This document shows, piece after piece, positions 21,877 to 36,057 of a DNA stretch of 64,000 nt. The notes below the pieces were generated by a model that was not told where the DNA came from, ran no database searches, and was given only the letters and a program-made list of their open reading frames with translations. The stretch comes from Lathyrus oleraceus (taxonomy: Eukaryota > Streptophyta > Magnoliopsida > Fabales > Fabaceae): positions 351,048,409-351,112,408 of the forward strand of contig NC_066581.1 of the NCBI RefSeq assembly GCF_024323335.1, given 5' to 3'. Position numbers and translations under genes: made by a program. Positions within the stretch are counted from its first letter, which is position 1; every line of letters starts with the position of its first letter.

Positions 21877-24800
21877 GTTAATCAAACACATTGAACATAA
21901 TGATCCAACACCATCTCCCAACTTTGAATTCCCTGTATTTGAAGCAGAAGAAGATGATGTTGAAGAGATTCCTGATGAGATTACCCATCTGCTTAAACAC
22001 GAGGAGAAGATCATTCAGCCACATCTTGAGAATCTGGAAACAGTCAACTTGGGGTCTGAAGATTGCATTCGTGAAGTAAAGATTGGGGCACTCCTTGAAG
22101 AGTCTATTAAGAAGGGGTTGATTGAGTTGCTACGAGAATATGTCGACGTCTTTGCCTGGTCGTATGAAGACATGCCTGGTCTAGATACTGATATTGTGCA
22201 ACATTTCTTGCCGTTGAAGCCTGAGTGTGTGCCTGTGAAGCAAAAGCTCAGAAGAACTCATCCTGATATGGCAGTGAAGATTAAAGAAGAAGTTCAGAAG
22301 CAAATTGATGTGGGGTTTCTGGTGACTTCTACATATCATCAATGGGTGGCCAATATTGTGCCTGTGCCTAAGAAAGATGGAAAAGTCCGAATGTGTGTGG
22401 ATTACCGTGACTTGAATAAAGCTTGTCCGAAAGATGATTTTCCTCTACCACACATTGATATGTTGGTAGACAATACAGCTAAATTCAATGTCTTCTCATT
22501 TATGGATGGATTTTCCGGTTATAATCAGATTAAAATGGCACCCGAGGATATGGAGAAGACAACATTCATTACACCTTGGGAACATTCTGTTATCGAGTGA
22601 TGCCCTTCGGTTTGAAGAACGTCGGAGCCACGTATCAACGAGCTATGACTACCTTGTTTCATGATATGATGCACAAGGAGATTGGGGTGTATGTTGATGA
22701 TATGATTGCAAAGTCAAAAACGGAAGTTGAACATGTAGAACACTTGTTGAAGCTTTTCCAGCGTTTGAGGAAGTACAAACTCCGCTTGAATCCAAACAAG
22801 TGTACATTTGGAGTCCGTTCCAGCAAGTTATTGGGCTTTATTGTCAGCAAAAGAGGTATTAAAGTTGATCCTGGCAAGGTCAAAGCAATACAAGAGATGC
22901 ATGCGCCCAAAACGGAGAAGCAAGTCCGAGGTTTTCTTGGCCGCTTGAAGTACATTTCCAGATTTATATCCCACATGACTGCCACATGTGCGCCTATATT
23001 CAAGCTCCTCTGGAAAGATCAGCGTCATGATTGGACTGAGGATTTCCAGAAAGATTTTGACCGTATCAAAGAGTATTTGTCTAAGCCTTCGATTCTGTCT
23101 CCGCCTGTTGAAGGGAGACCGTTGATTATGTACTTGACTGTGCTTGATGATTCCATGGGATGTGTCCTGGGTCAACAAGATGAATCAGGGAAGAAAGAGT
23201 ATGCAATATATTACTTGAGTAAGAAGTTTACTGATTGTGAGTCTCGGTACTCAATGCTTGAGAAGACATGTTGTGCTTTGGCTTGGGCTGCTAAGCGTTT
23301 ACGCCAGTATATGCTGAATCATACAACTTGGTTGATATCCAAAATGGATCCAATTAAGTATATCTTTGATAAGCCTTCTTTAACTGGGAGGTTTGCCTGT
23401 TGGCAGATACTGTTGTCTGATTATGATATTGAGTATCGAGCTCAAAAGGCTATTAAAGGTAGTATCTTGACTGATCATTTGGCACATCACCCAATTGAAG
23501 ATTATCAGTCTGTGCAGTACGACTTCCCTGATGAGGAGATTCTGTATTTGAAGATGAAAGATTGTGATGAGCCTACACTCGATGAAGGGCCAGAGCCTGG
23601 TTCCCGATGGAGTATGGCGTTCAATGGTGCTACTAATCAGTATGGAAATGGTATTGGGGCAGTGATTATTACTCCTCAAGGCACACATTTTCCTTTTACA
23701 GCAAGGCTAACTTTCAAATGCACGAATAATATGGTGGACTATGAGGCTTGTATTATGAGTTTGGAAGAATGTATTGATCTTAGGATTAAGGGTGAATAGG
23801 AGACGAATCAGCCTAGCCTCATCCCATACAGAGATTATGCGAGGAGGATTTCAACTTTCTTTACTAAGGTTGACTTCCATCATATTCCTCGAGATGAGAA
23901 TCGGATGGCAGATGCTCTTACTACGCTTGCTTCAATGATTATGGTGAAGTACTGGAATAAAGTCCCCAATATTACCGTGATGCGCTTGGATAGACCAGCT
24001 CATGTGTTTGTAGTTGAAGAAGTAAAAGATGATAAGCCATGGTATTATGATATCAAATGTTTTCTGAAAAGTCAGACTTACCCGCTTGGGGCATCTGCTA
24101 AAGACAAGAAGACTTTGAGGAGATTATCTGGCAGTTTCTACCTTAATGGTGATGTGCTTTACAAGAGGAATGTTGACATGGTTCTGCTCAGATGCGTGGA
24201 TAGAAACGAAGTAGACCTGTTGATAACTGAAGTCCATGAGGGTTCATTTGGTACTCATTCCAATGGACATGCCATGACAAAGAAGATGTTGAGAGCAGGC
24301 TACTATTGGCTGACAATGGAGTCTGATTGCTGCAAATATATGAAGAAATGCCACAAGTGTCAGATTTATGCGGATAAGATTCATATTACCCTGACACTTC
24401 TGAATGTTATTTCCTCACCATGGCCTTTCTCCATGTGGGGAATTGACATGATTGGTATGATTGAACCAAAGGCGTCAAACAGTCACCGTTTTATTCTCGT
24501 AGCCATTGATTACTTCACCAAGTGGGTTGAAGCGACATCGTATGCGAATGTGACAAGGAAGGTGGTCGTGAAGTTTATCAAGAATCAACTTATATGCCGT
24601 TATGGTGTGCCAGACAAGATCATTACTGATAATGGATCAAACTTGAACAACAAGATGATGAAAGAGCTGTGTAGCGAGTTCAAGATTGCGCGTCATAATT
24701 CTTCTCCCTATAGACCCAAGATGAATGGGGTTGTTGAAGCTGTTAACAAGAACATCAAGAAGATTATCCAGAAGACGGTTGTTACGTACAAAGATTGGCA

Positions 24801-25287
24801 TGAGATGTTGCCATTTGCTTTGCATGGCTATCGTACATCTGTCCGCACTTCAACAGGGGCAACCCCTTTCTCTCTTGTATATGGCATGGAGGTTGTGCTC
24901 CCCGTAGAGGTTGAGATCCCATCAATGAGAGTCTTGATGGAAGCCAAGTTGACTGAGGCTGAATGGGTCCAGAGTCGTTTTGACCAGTTGAACTTGATTG
25001 AAGAGAAGAGATTAACTGCCATGTGCCATGGTCAGTTATATCAGCAAAGGATGAAGAAAGCCTTTGATAAGAAGGTCAAACCTCGTGTGTTCCAAGAAGG
25101 TGACCTCGTGCTCAAGAAAGTCTTATCTTTCGCTCCCGATTCCAGGGGCAAGTGGACTCCAAACTATGAAGGTTCATATGTTGTTAAGAGAGCCTTTTCA
25201 GGTGGTGCTTTGTTGCTTACAACTATGGATGGCGAGGATTTCCCTCGTCCTGTGAATTCAGATGCAGTCAAGAAATACTTCGCCTAA
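21877..25287 (+). pseudogene. Element A pol: RT, RNase H, second RNase H, integrase (frameshifted)
   Basis: After splicing, RT is read to about 22578, where a G run is one base shorter than in element B (TTGGGAAC against TTGGGGAAC). The rest is in the next frame to TAA 25285-25287. RT motifs include VDYRDLNKA and an intact YVDD (22690-22701). The connected RNase H (IYYLSKKFTDCESRYS) follows. The Tat-type second RNase H has FNGA instead of FDGA, and about 48 bp containing the YGDS block is gone at about 23785-23790. A TAG at 23797-23799 stands where B has TGG. Integrase has an HHCC finger (about 24235-24365), catalytic D 24445, D 24628 and E 24736, and a normal C-terminal region. So integrase looks intact while the second RNase H is not. 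Confidence 0.92.
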
Positions 25288-28409
<3,122 letters not shown>

Positions 28410-28422
28410 AAATGGGGGTATC
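28410..28422 (+). other. Polypurine tract of element A
   Basis: AAATGGGGGTATC lies directly before the TGTAAG start of the 3' LTR, the expected place for plus-strand priming. Confidence 0.85.
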
Positions 28423-31400
28423 TGTAAGACCCTAATTTTGACCCTAAGATCCCTCATGGCATCATATCATTGCTTATTACATTGCCTCAAGGATCATAGC
28501 ATGTTTGGCTCATTAACCCTAGGGTTGGGACTTGTGTGAGTGGTTTGAGACCACCAAGCATGCTTGTATTGTATATTATTGCTTTTCTTATTTTGATTAA
28601 TAACCAAAAGCACAAAAATATGTCACTAACTTTTTTGTTTTGAAGCTCAAATGATCATGTGCTCCCATGCTCTTAGGAGGCTCTTAAGCTCAATGAAGTG
28701 GCTAGATGAGAATGAGAAAAAGCATGAAAATGGTCCACCAAGCTCCTAATCATCATATATGTACCCCAAGTATCTCAATTTTCCAATTTGATCAAGATAA
28801 CCCAAAGGGCTTAAGGATTGTTTCCCAAGGAAACCCTAATTCAACTGTGCATGAACTGTGCCTTGCTCAGGAAGCAACCTCAACCTATGATCAAATTTAA
28901 TCAAGGGAAGTTCTTTAATTCATTATTTTATGCATATATGAGCTTATGTGAGGCACCTAAATCATTCATTCATCAAGATTTGAAGTTTGGCCTTGAGAAG
29001 TTGACCAGTCAAATCATCTGACTAAATTGAGGATCACTGAGACACAACTTTTAATGTGTTTGTCAAATGAAGATGACCCCAAGAGAACAAATGTTCTTAA
29101 GAACCATATGAACAACTTTCATGTTCATCAAAAATACATTTGAAACTTGGAAGGTCATCATTAATTTCAAAACATTATAGGTCATTTTGACTGAAACCCT
29201 AATTTTGGGTCAACTTCCCAAGGACCTAACTTCCTTAATTTTTATGATATATAGGTGAGACCAAATGCATTGGAAAGTTTAATATGTCTAATTCAAATGT
29301 TATGTTGGACAAAATTTCATAATTTTAAAAGAAATACATGTGATAATACAAAACATTATAGGTCACTTTGGACCTAAGTCATTAAATTTGAAAAATGTCC
29401 AACTTCAAGTGCCCATAACTTTCTCATGAAAAATCCAAATGATGCAAAATTTAAGTCTAAATTGATCATCTTGAAAATATATACGACTTTGATGTTGGAG
29501 GTTTTTCCATTTGAGGCTTGCATCACTGAAACAGAAGGGCTTGAAGAGACTTGGTTTTGGTAAACTTTTTCAAAGGAGAACCTAGACATGTTTTGTACCC
29601 AAACCTTCACAGCCAGTTTTATTAAATTTCCAAACTCCAAATGAATTTTTTCCTAACATGACTTTTGTTCCTTATTTAAAGGGCTTTTCAACCGTTACTC
29701 ACATTAATTTTTTGGACTTTCCATGTGGGAGTTTCAAAGAGCTTTATATTTATGTTCATTTTTGCATTTCACATTATAACTTGTGGTGCAAGCTTGTGCA
29801 GTCCCTTGTGCACGTCCAATTCACTTCCATTTGATCTCAGCATGGATTTTCATTAATTCTTGGGACTTACATGCGCCTGTACAGGCCCATGCAAGGAGGA
29901 TTCAAACTTCATGCACACAAGGGAAGCATTGCCTTGCATCACATTTCTGCTATAAATAAGAGTGCATTCTCATTCAAATGGCAACCAAGTGGAGATCTGA
30001 ATTGCTGCTGAATTGAAATCCAAACCCTCACTAAAGGAATTTTCAGTTTTCCATTTCCCTTTCAAGCTTGATTTTCAACATCATTAGTTGATCTTCAAAG
30101 CTCAATTCCTTAACCTAGCATCACCGTCACACTTCCAAATCAAAAGTAGATCAAGAGCTTGGACAATTCATGTTGTTTGAAGCTGTATTTCAGAGGTAGA
30201 ACCTCAAACTTTTTTGATTCAGATCTTGCAATATAATGTGAATTTCTTTGGTTTGTGTTGTTTTCTGAAGTCCTCATGCATGAGGCAGGCCAGTGGTGGT
30301 CTTAATTTTATAAATCGTGCCATTTCAGTTCATGCACCATGATCTTCAAGCTCATGTTTCTCTCTAAATATGAACTGTGAGGATGATCCATGGTTACAGG
30401 GGTGATATACATCACCTCAGTTTCATTTTGATATCCTCAATTTTCATTTTCATTAAACTTTAATTTCCTGCGCGTGGTGGCCGGATCTGGTTAGATCGCC
30501 GGAGAAGATGGTGGTTTCCACCACCATCCACACATGGGAGCCTCCCAGCCATTGGATCGTGTTGCTTTGTTATTATCTCACGCGTCCAATATATTGACTT
30601 ATTTTAAATCTTTGTGCCGTGCGTTTGACCAAGGCACACCATGTGACCGCGCCTCTGAGCCCTTGATGCCTTGCCACGTCAATTAATGAAACCATTTGAG
30701 GGAACTTGTTTTTTCTATTTTTCTTATTTTCTTTTTAATTTCAGTTAATTCCTTTTATTTCAAAAATTCATAGATATTTTATTTGAAGTCACAAAAATAT
30801 GAGACCAATGCCAAAACTTTTCTTGAAAAATCTAGTTTCATATTTTGATTTTTAATTATTTTTGTGACTTCATTTAATATTTTTGTGAATTATTTGGTTT
30901 TTAATAGTTTTAATTCATTTTAAATTACTTTTTGATATTTGAAAAATCCAAAAAATATTTTCCCAACACCTATGGATGATGATAAGTCAATGAAAAATAG
31001 TCTCATCAATTTCTTATTTGATTTGAGATTTATTTGAGATTTTAATTCATATTGTGTTATTTTTCATTGTTTTTCATTGTTTTAAAATAGTTTCTGATTT
31101 CAAAAATTGTTGAAAAAATTGGTCAAAGTTTGTTTGACCATGTTAGACCTATGATAATTTAATTGGACTTGTTGAAGTTGATTTGAATTGAGTTTGAGGT
31201 TTGACCATATTTTGTTTATTTTATTTTTGCATTTATTTTTAATTCAAAAAATACAAAAAATTATGTTTGACTTGTTGACTTGTAATCTCCATTTCTCTTC
31301 TGTTTAGCATTGGTTGATGATGACTTGGTTCACATTTGATCAATTGAATTTGACACTTGATTTATCTTTCCATCAATTTCATATTCATCCCATTTCTTTT

Positions 31401-33196
31401 TATTTTTGGCCAATGAGTTAATGTCTTATGGTTAGTCTTGACATATGAGAGGTTTAACCTTCTTTGATTCAAACCAAACTCAACTTGATCCAAGATCAAG
31501 TGAGTTGTTTTGTGTCCAAGATAGGTTGCTTCTTAGTCAAGCAAAAAACCTAAAGTCCATATAAGGCCTTTCTCTTTTCTTTTGGCATGACAAGTTTGTG
31601 GAGCTTGGCTTACTAGTCATGATCTCTAACTTGTGTTTATTTTCCTATAGTTTTATTGACCGACCTCAAATATGTGTGACTACTACATTAGTCCACTTAC
31701 GATTGCTTAACATAGCGCTACATTGTCTTATGACAAACTAACATAACCATACTAATTACTAATTTTAATTTGAGCATTTAATTTCTTGCCCTTTACTTTA
31801 ATGGACTTTATTTCTTGCTCATTTATTCATATTGCTTTTCATTTTGCTCACTTGAGCACATATTTTATGTTTATGCCATTTTCCTTTTTCTCATTTGAGC
31901 TCATTATTGTATATAAGTATATTGTTGTCTTGTGTTAGTTTTGCTTTTGTTTTGTGTGAACCCAATGCAAAAAGGAAAAAGGACTTAGAATTAGGACTTA
32001 CCTATGCTTAAAGGAGTTCAAGAGCAACTAGGCCTCATGTCTTTAGAATGCTAAACTTGTTGAAGAGAAACTAGGCCTCATGCCTTTAGAATGCTAAAAG
32101 GACCATTGTGCAAAAAGGACCATTGTCATGAATAGCCAAGTTAAGAGAGACAAGCCAAATGGAGATCCTAGGAGATTGAATTAAAATTGTGTGATTGCTT
32201 GTTTGTGTGCTAAGTCCAAAGGAAAGGAGCATCTTGAATCATCTCTATGATTTCAAGAAAAGGAACTCCAAGGGTTTTATCTTTTCTCTCTTATCCTTAT
32301 ATTGTTTTAGGATTAGCCCTTCTCTTCTTCTCTCCACTCTAACCCAAGCCAAACTCTTTTTTTTCAAAACTTTGACTTTGTTTCAAACTAGAAACCTAGG
32401 CCTTATGCCTTTGACTTTTCAAAATCTTTTCATTAATACTCATTGTGAATAAATCTTTATCCAACTTTGTTTTCATTTTGTAAATAAGTCTAACTTGTAA
32501 ATATAACTCACTTCAAGTTGTTTTTGTGGTTCCAATGGCCACCTTATTAAAACTTTTCAAAAAAAACATTAGTCATAGGTTTGAGTTATCATAGTGGTTG
32601 ATGTAAATCTCACCTCATCCTTAGTGATTGGACTATAAGTATTCCATACTTATTATAGGGTTAATCCCTCACTCGTATGTTGAAGCTCTCCTCACATGGT
32701 GGATTGTTGGTTTAGGTTGAGTTTTCTCCCTTTAATAACAAAAGACCTTAAGGCTTTTGGTCAAATCAATTCACCAATATTTGAAATTTTTTCCCCGAAC
32801 TACGAGGTTTTGATCTTACCTTTGTGATGGTACGTAGGCAATGGGTTCATCCATTCAAACAACAAAACTTGTAAATATAATCTATTCTTTTCTCATCCCC
32901 CCAGTCTTTTGCACATATTTTCACAAATACCAACCTTTAACACATGTTTGCAAAAAGAGGTTCCCTTAGAGTACTAAGGATGTTTTGGGTGCATAAAACC
33001 TTCTCATTTCATAACCAACCCCCTTACCCAGATCTCTGACATTTTTATTAGTTTTTGATTTGATAAAACTTCTTACTTGGCTTTTGTTCGCTTTTTAGCC
33101 TTTCCTTTGGACAAATAAAAGTGTGGTGGCGACTCGAATTGTATGTTTACTTTTGGTTTAGTCAATAAATCTAAAGGTAACGAAAACCCCGCTACA
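28423..33196 (+). mobile_element. 3' LTR of element A (4.77 kb)
   Basis: The LTR starts TGTAAGACCCTAATTTTGAC, ends CCCCGCTACA, and is followed by the duplicated ACGGG. Compared with the 5' LTR it has lost about 110 bp near 32095-32110, where a short repeat AAAGGACCATTGT is duplicated at the break. It retains the full U5: the GAACTACGAGG...TACGTAGGCA block (about 32816-32843), the hairpin at 32964-32979 and the GTGGTGGCGACTC block at 33123-33135. The TATA box is at 29951. Chance ORFs only. Confidence 0.93.
32964..32979 (+). other. Conserved hairpin near the end of LTR A
   Basis: CCTTAG-AGTA-CTAAGG is a perfect 6-bp stem with an AGTA loop, 217 bp from the LTR end. It has the same loop as D (6750-6765), with different but still paired stem bases. 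It is absent from the 5' LTR because of the U5 deletion. Confidence 0.7.
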
Positions 33197-33201
33197 ACGG
33201 G
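33197..33201 (+). repeat. Target-site duplication of element A, right copy
   Basis: ACGGG follows the TACA end of A and matches 11156-11160. The element B reading frame resumes directly after it. Confidence 0.92.
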
Positions 33202-34150
33202 GAAGCATTACCAAAAATGTTGGAACAAGCTTATGTGGAACACGATGTTAGTGTGGATCAGTTTGACCATATTTTTTCCAACATCACTTCTTGAAACAAC
33301 TTGAGCTTCTGTGACGAAGAACTTTCTGAGAAAGGCAGGAATCACAATTGGCGCTACATATTTTGATGAGTTGTAAGGAGGATGCTCTGTCCAATGTTGT
33401 GGTTGACACAGGTTCATCGTTGAATGTGTTGCCAAAATAAACTCTATCAAGACTCTCCTATCAAGGCGCCCCGATGAGGTATAGTGCCGTAGTTGTTAAA
33501 GCGTTTGACGGATCTCGTAAAAATGTTATCGGAGAAGTGGATCTTCCGGTTAAGATAGGTCCAAGTGATTTCCCAATTACTTTTTAAGTGATGGATATCC
33601 ACCCGACCTATAGCTGCTTGTTGGGAAGGCCATGGATTCATGAAGTCGGAGTTGTGACATCTACTCTACACCAAAAGCTGAAATTTGTGAAGAACGGCAA
33701 GCTTGTCGTTATTGGTGGAGAGAAGGAATTGTTGGTGAGCCATTTGTCATATTTTACTTATGTTGATACTCAAGAGGAAGTTGGAACGCCGTTCCAAGCT
33801 TTGTCCATTGCTGATGAATTGAAGAAAGCTTGGGCACCCATGTCTTCTTAAAAAGATACACAAGAGGCTATTCAGGATGACAGTATTGATAAGTGGGGCC
33901 GTGTTGTGGAGGTCATTGAAAATAAGAATAGAGTAGGGCTGGGATTTCAACAAGGTCCATTCAACGCCAATGTCAAGGTTATGCAACTAGTTTTCTATAT
34001 TGGAGGATTCATTCATGAGGATGATCAACACTCAGCTGCTATTATTAAAGACAGTGATGAAGATAAGGCTTGTGACAACTTTGTGACACATGGCCAGACT
34101 TGCAACAACTGAATTGTTGTTGATGTTCATGTTGTTATGCGCCGTTCTAA
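33202..34150 (+). pseudogene. Element B protease region, degraded
   Basis: This continues the gag-pro frame interrupted at 11160. It keeps the protease triplet DTG (about 33402-33410) and LLGRPWIH, but has TGA near 33293 (a Cys codon in A), a one-base loss near 33350, TAA near 33437, TAA at 33585-33587 (CAG in A), and later stops near 33849 and 34110. The longest clean stretch is 33588-33851. The end meets the donor GTAATT at 34151, equivalent to the intron donor of A. Confidence 0.85.
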
Positions 34151-34406
34151 GTAATTTGTTTTCATTATTTTAAATAAAAATCCTTTTCCTATGGCTAAGG
34201 GAGAAGTGAACATTGTTGGGCATTGTCTTATTATCATTAATAAAGTACAATTTTATTCATCCACATCTATGATGTTTTATTTTTGCGCTTTGCTTTTTCT
34301 GAAAATGGTAATCACAAAAAACATAAATAAATAATAATCTTTCCATATGCATAATATTTGTTTGCACTCCACTTCTCTAAAATCAAAATATCAAATCATT
34401 ATGCAA
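34151..34406 (+). other. Element B intron with damaged acceptor
   Basis: The donor GTAATT is at 34151. The acceptor region reads ATTATGCAAG where A reads ATTATGCAGG. The G of the ancestral CAG is A, so the AG is moved one base right (34406-34407). Using the original boundary (after 34406) would keep RT in frame; using the new AG would drop one base and shift it. The intron is 256 bp at the ancestral boundary, close to the 275 bp of A. Confidence 0.75.
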
Positions 34407-36057
34407 GTTGGTTGTCAAACCCATTGAATATAATGATCTTACTCCCTCTCCAAATTTTGATTTCCCTGTGTTTGAAGCCGAGGAAGAGATTAATGATGAA
34501 AAAGTATCTGATGAGTCATTCTGTTTGCTTGACCACGAGGAAAAATCCATTCAGCTGTTTGAGGAGCAAATTGAATTAGTCAACTTGGGTTCCGAGGATG
34601 ATGTGAAGGAAGTCAAGATTGGGTCTCAATTGTGTCCAGAAGCTAAGAAGAGGTTGGTTGATATTCTTCGTGAATATTTTGATGTGTTTGCTTTATCCTA
34701 TCAAGATATGCCTGGTTTGGATTCTGAGATTTTGGAGCATAGATTGCCTTTGAAGCCAGAATGCCCGCCAGTCAAGCAGAAGCTAAGAAGAACTCATCTT
34801 GATATGGCAGTGAAGATTAAAGAGGAAGTGCAGAAGCATATTGATGTTGGTTTTCTTGTTACCTCCGAGTATCCGCAGTGGGTCGCCAATATTGTGCCTG
34901 TTCCTAAGAAAGATGGAAAAGTACACATGTGTATTGATTATAGAGATTTGAATAAAGCCAGTTTGAAAGATGATTTCCCTCTACCACATATTGATATATT
35001 GGTAGACAACACAATTATATTCAAATTATTTTCGTTTATGGACGAATTTTCCAGTTATAATCAAATCAAGATGGCACCTGAAGAGATGGAGAAGACCATA
35101 TTCATTACACCTTGGGGAACATTATGTTATAGAGTGATGCCTTTTGGTTTAAAGAATGCTAGTGCAACATACCAGAGAGCTATGACCACTCTTTTTCATG
35201 ATATTATGCATAAAGAGATTGAGGTTTATGTTGATAATATGATTGCCAAATCTAGTGATGAAGAAGAGCATGTTGAGCCTTTGTTGAAGTTATTCCAATG
35301 TTTGAGGAAATATAAACTCCGCTTGAATCCCAATAAGTGTACTTTTGGTGTTCGTTCTGGTAAATGTTTGGGCTTTATTGTCAGTAAGAAGGGTATTAAA
35401 GTTGTTCCCGCCAAGCTCAAAGCAATACAAAAGACGCCTGCACCCAAAACTGAGAAACAAGTCAGAGGTTTTCTCGGCCACTTGAATTATATCTCAAGAT
35501 TTATAACGCATATGACTGTCACATGTGAGCCAATATTCAAGTTTCTTCGGAAAGATCAGTCTTGTGATTGGACCGAAGATTTCCAGAAAGCTTTTGATAG
35601 TATCAAAGAGTATATGCTTGAGCCTCCGATTCTGTTTCCACCTGTTGAAGGAAGACCATTGATCATGTATTTGATTGTGCTTGAAGAAAGTATGGGTTGT
35701 ATTCTTTGTCAGCAAGATGAATCCGAAAAGAAAGAATATGCAATTTACTACCTCAATAAGAAGTTCATCGACTGTAGACTCAGTATTCTATGCATGAGAA
35801 GACATGTTGCGCATTGGCTTAGGCTGCTAGACGTCTGTGCCAGTATATCTTGAATCACACAACCTGGTTGATATCCAAAATGGATCCAATCAAGTACATT
35901 TTTGAGAAGCCTGCTTTAACTGGAAGGATATCCCATTGGCAGATGTTGTCATCTAAGTATGATATTGAATACCGATCTCAAAAAGCTATTAAAGGTAATG
36001 TCTTGGCTGACCATTTGGCTCACTAACCTATTGAAGATTATCTTTTAGTGCAATATG
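34407..36057 (+). pseudogene. Element B pol, RT and first RNase H, inactive
   Basis: An open frame from about 34408 to 35770 covers the RT domain, more intact than any other B region: IDYRDLNKA, TPWGTLCYRVMPFGLKNA and the palm motif. The palm motif reads YVDN (35227-35238) where A has YVDD, so one catalytic aspartate is Asn through a single G-to-A change. Near 35770 bases are missing relative to A and the frame is lost; the connected RNase H continues in another frame (ISKMDPIKYIFEK...). A stop follows ADHLAH near 36025. The piece ends at the insertion of solo LTR 1. Confidence 0.9.
36053..36057 (+). repeat. Target-site duplication of solo LTR 1, left copy
   Basis: ATATG precedes TGTAGCGG and recurs at 40814-40818 after CTTACA. 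Element B pol aligns across the site once one copy is removed. Confidence 0.92.
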
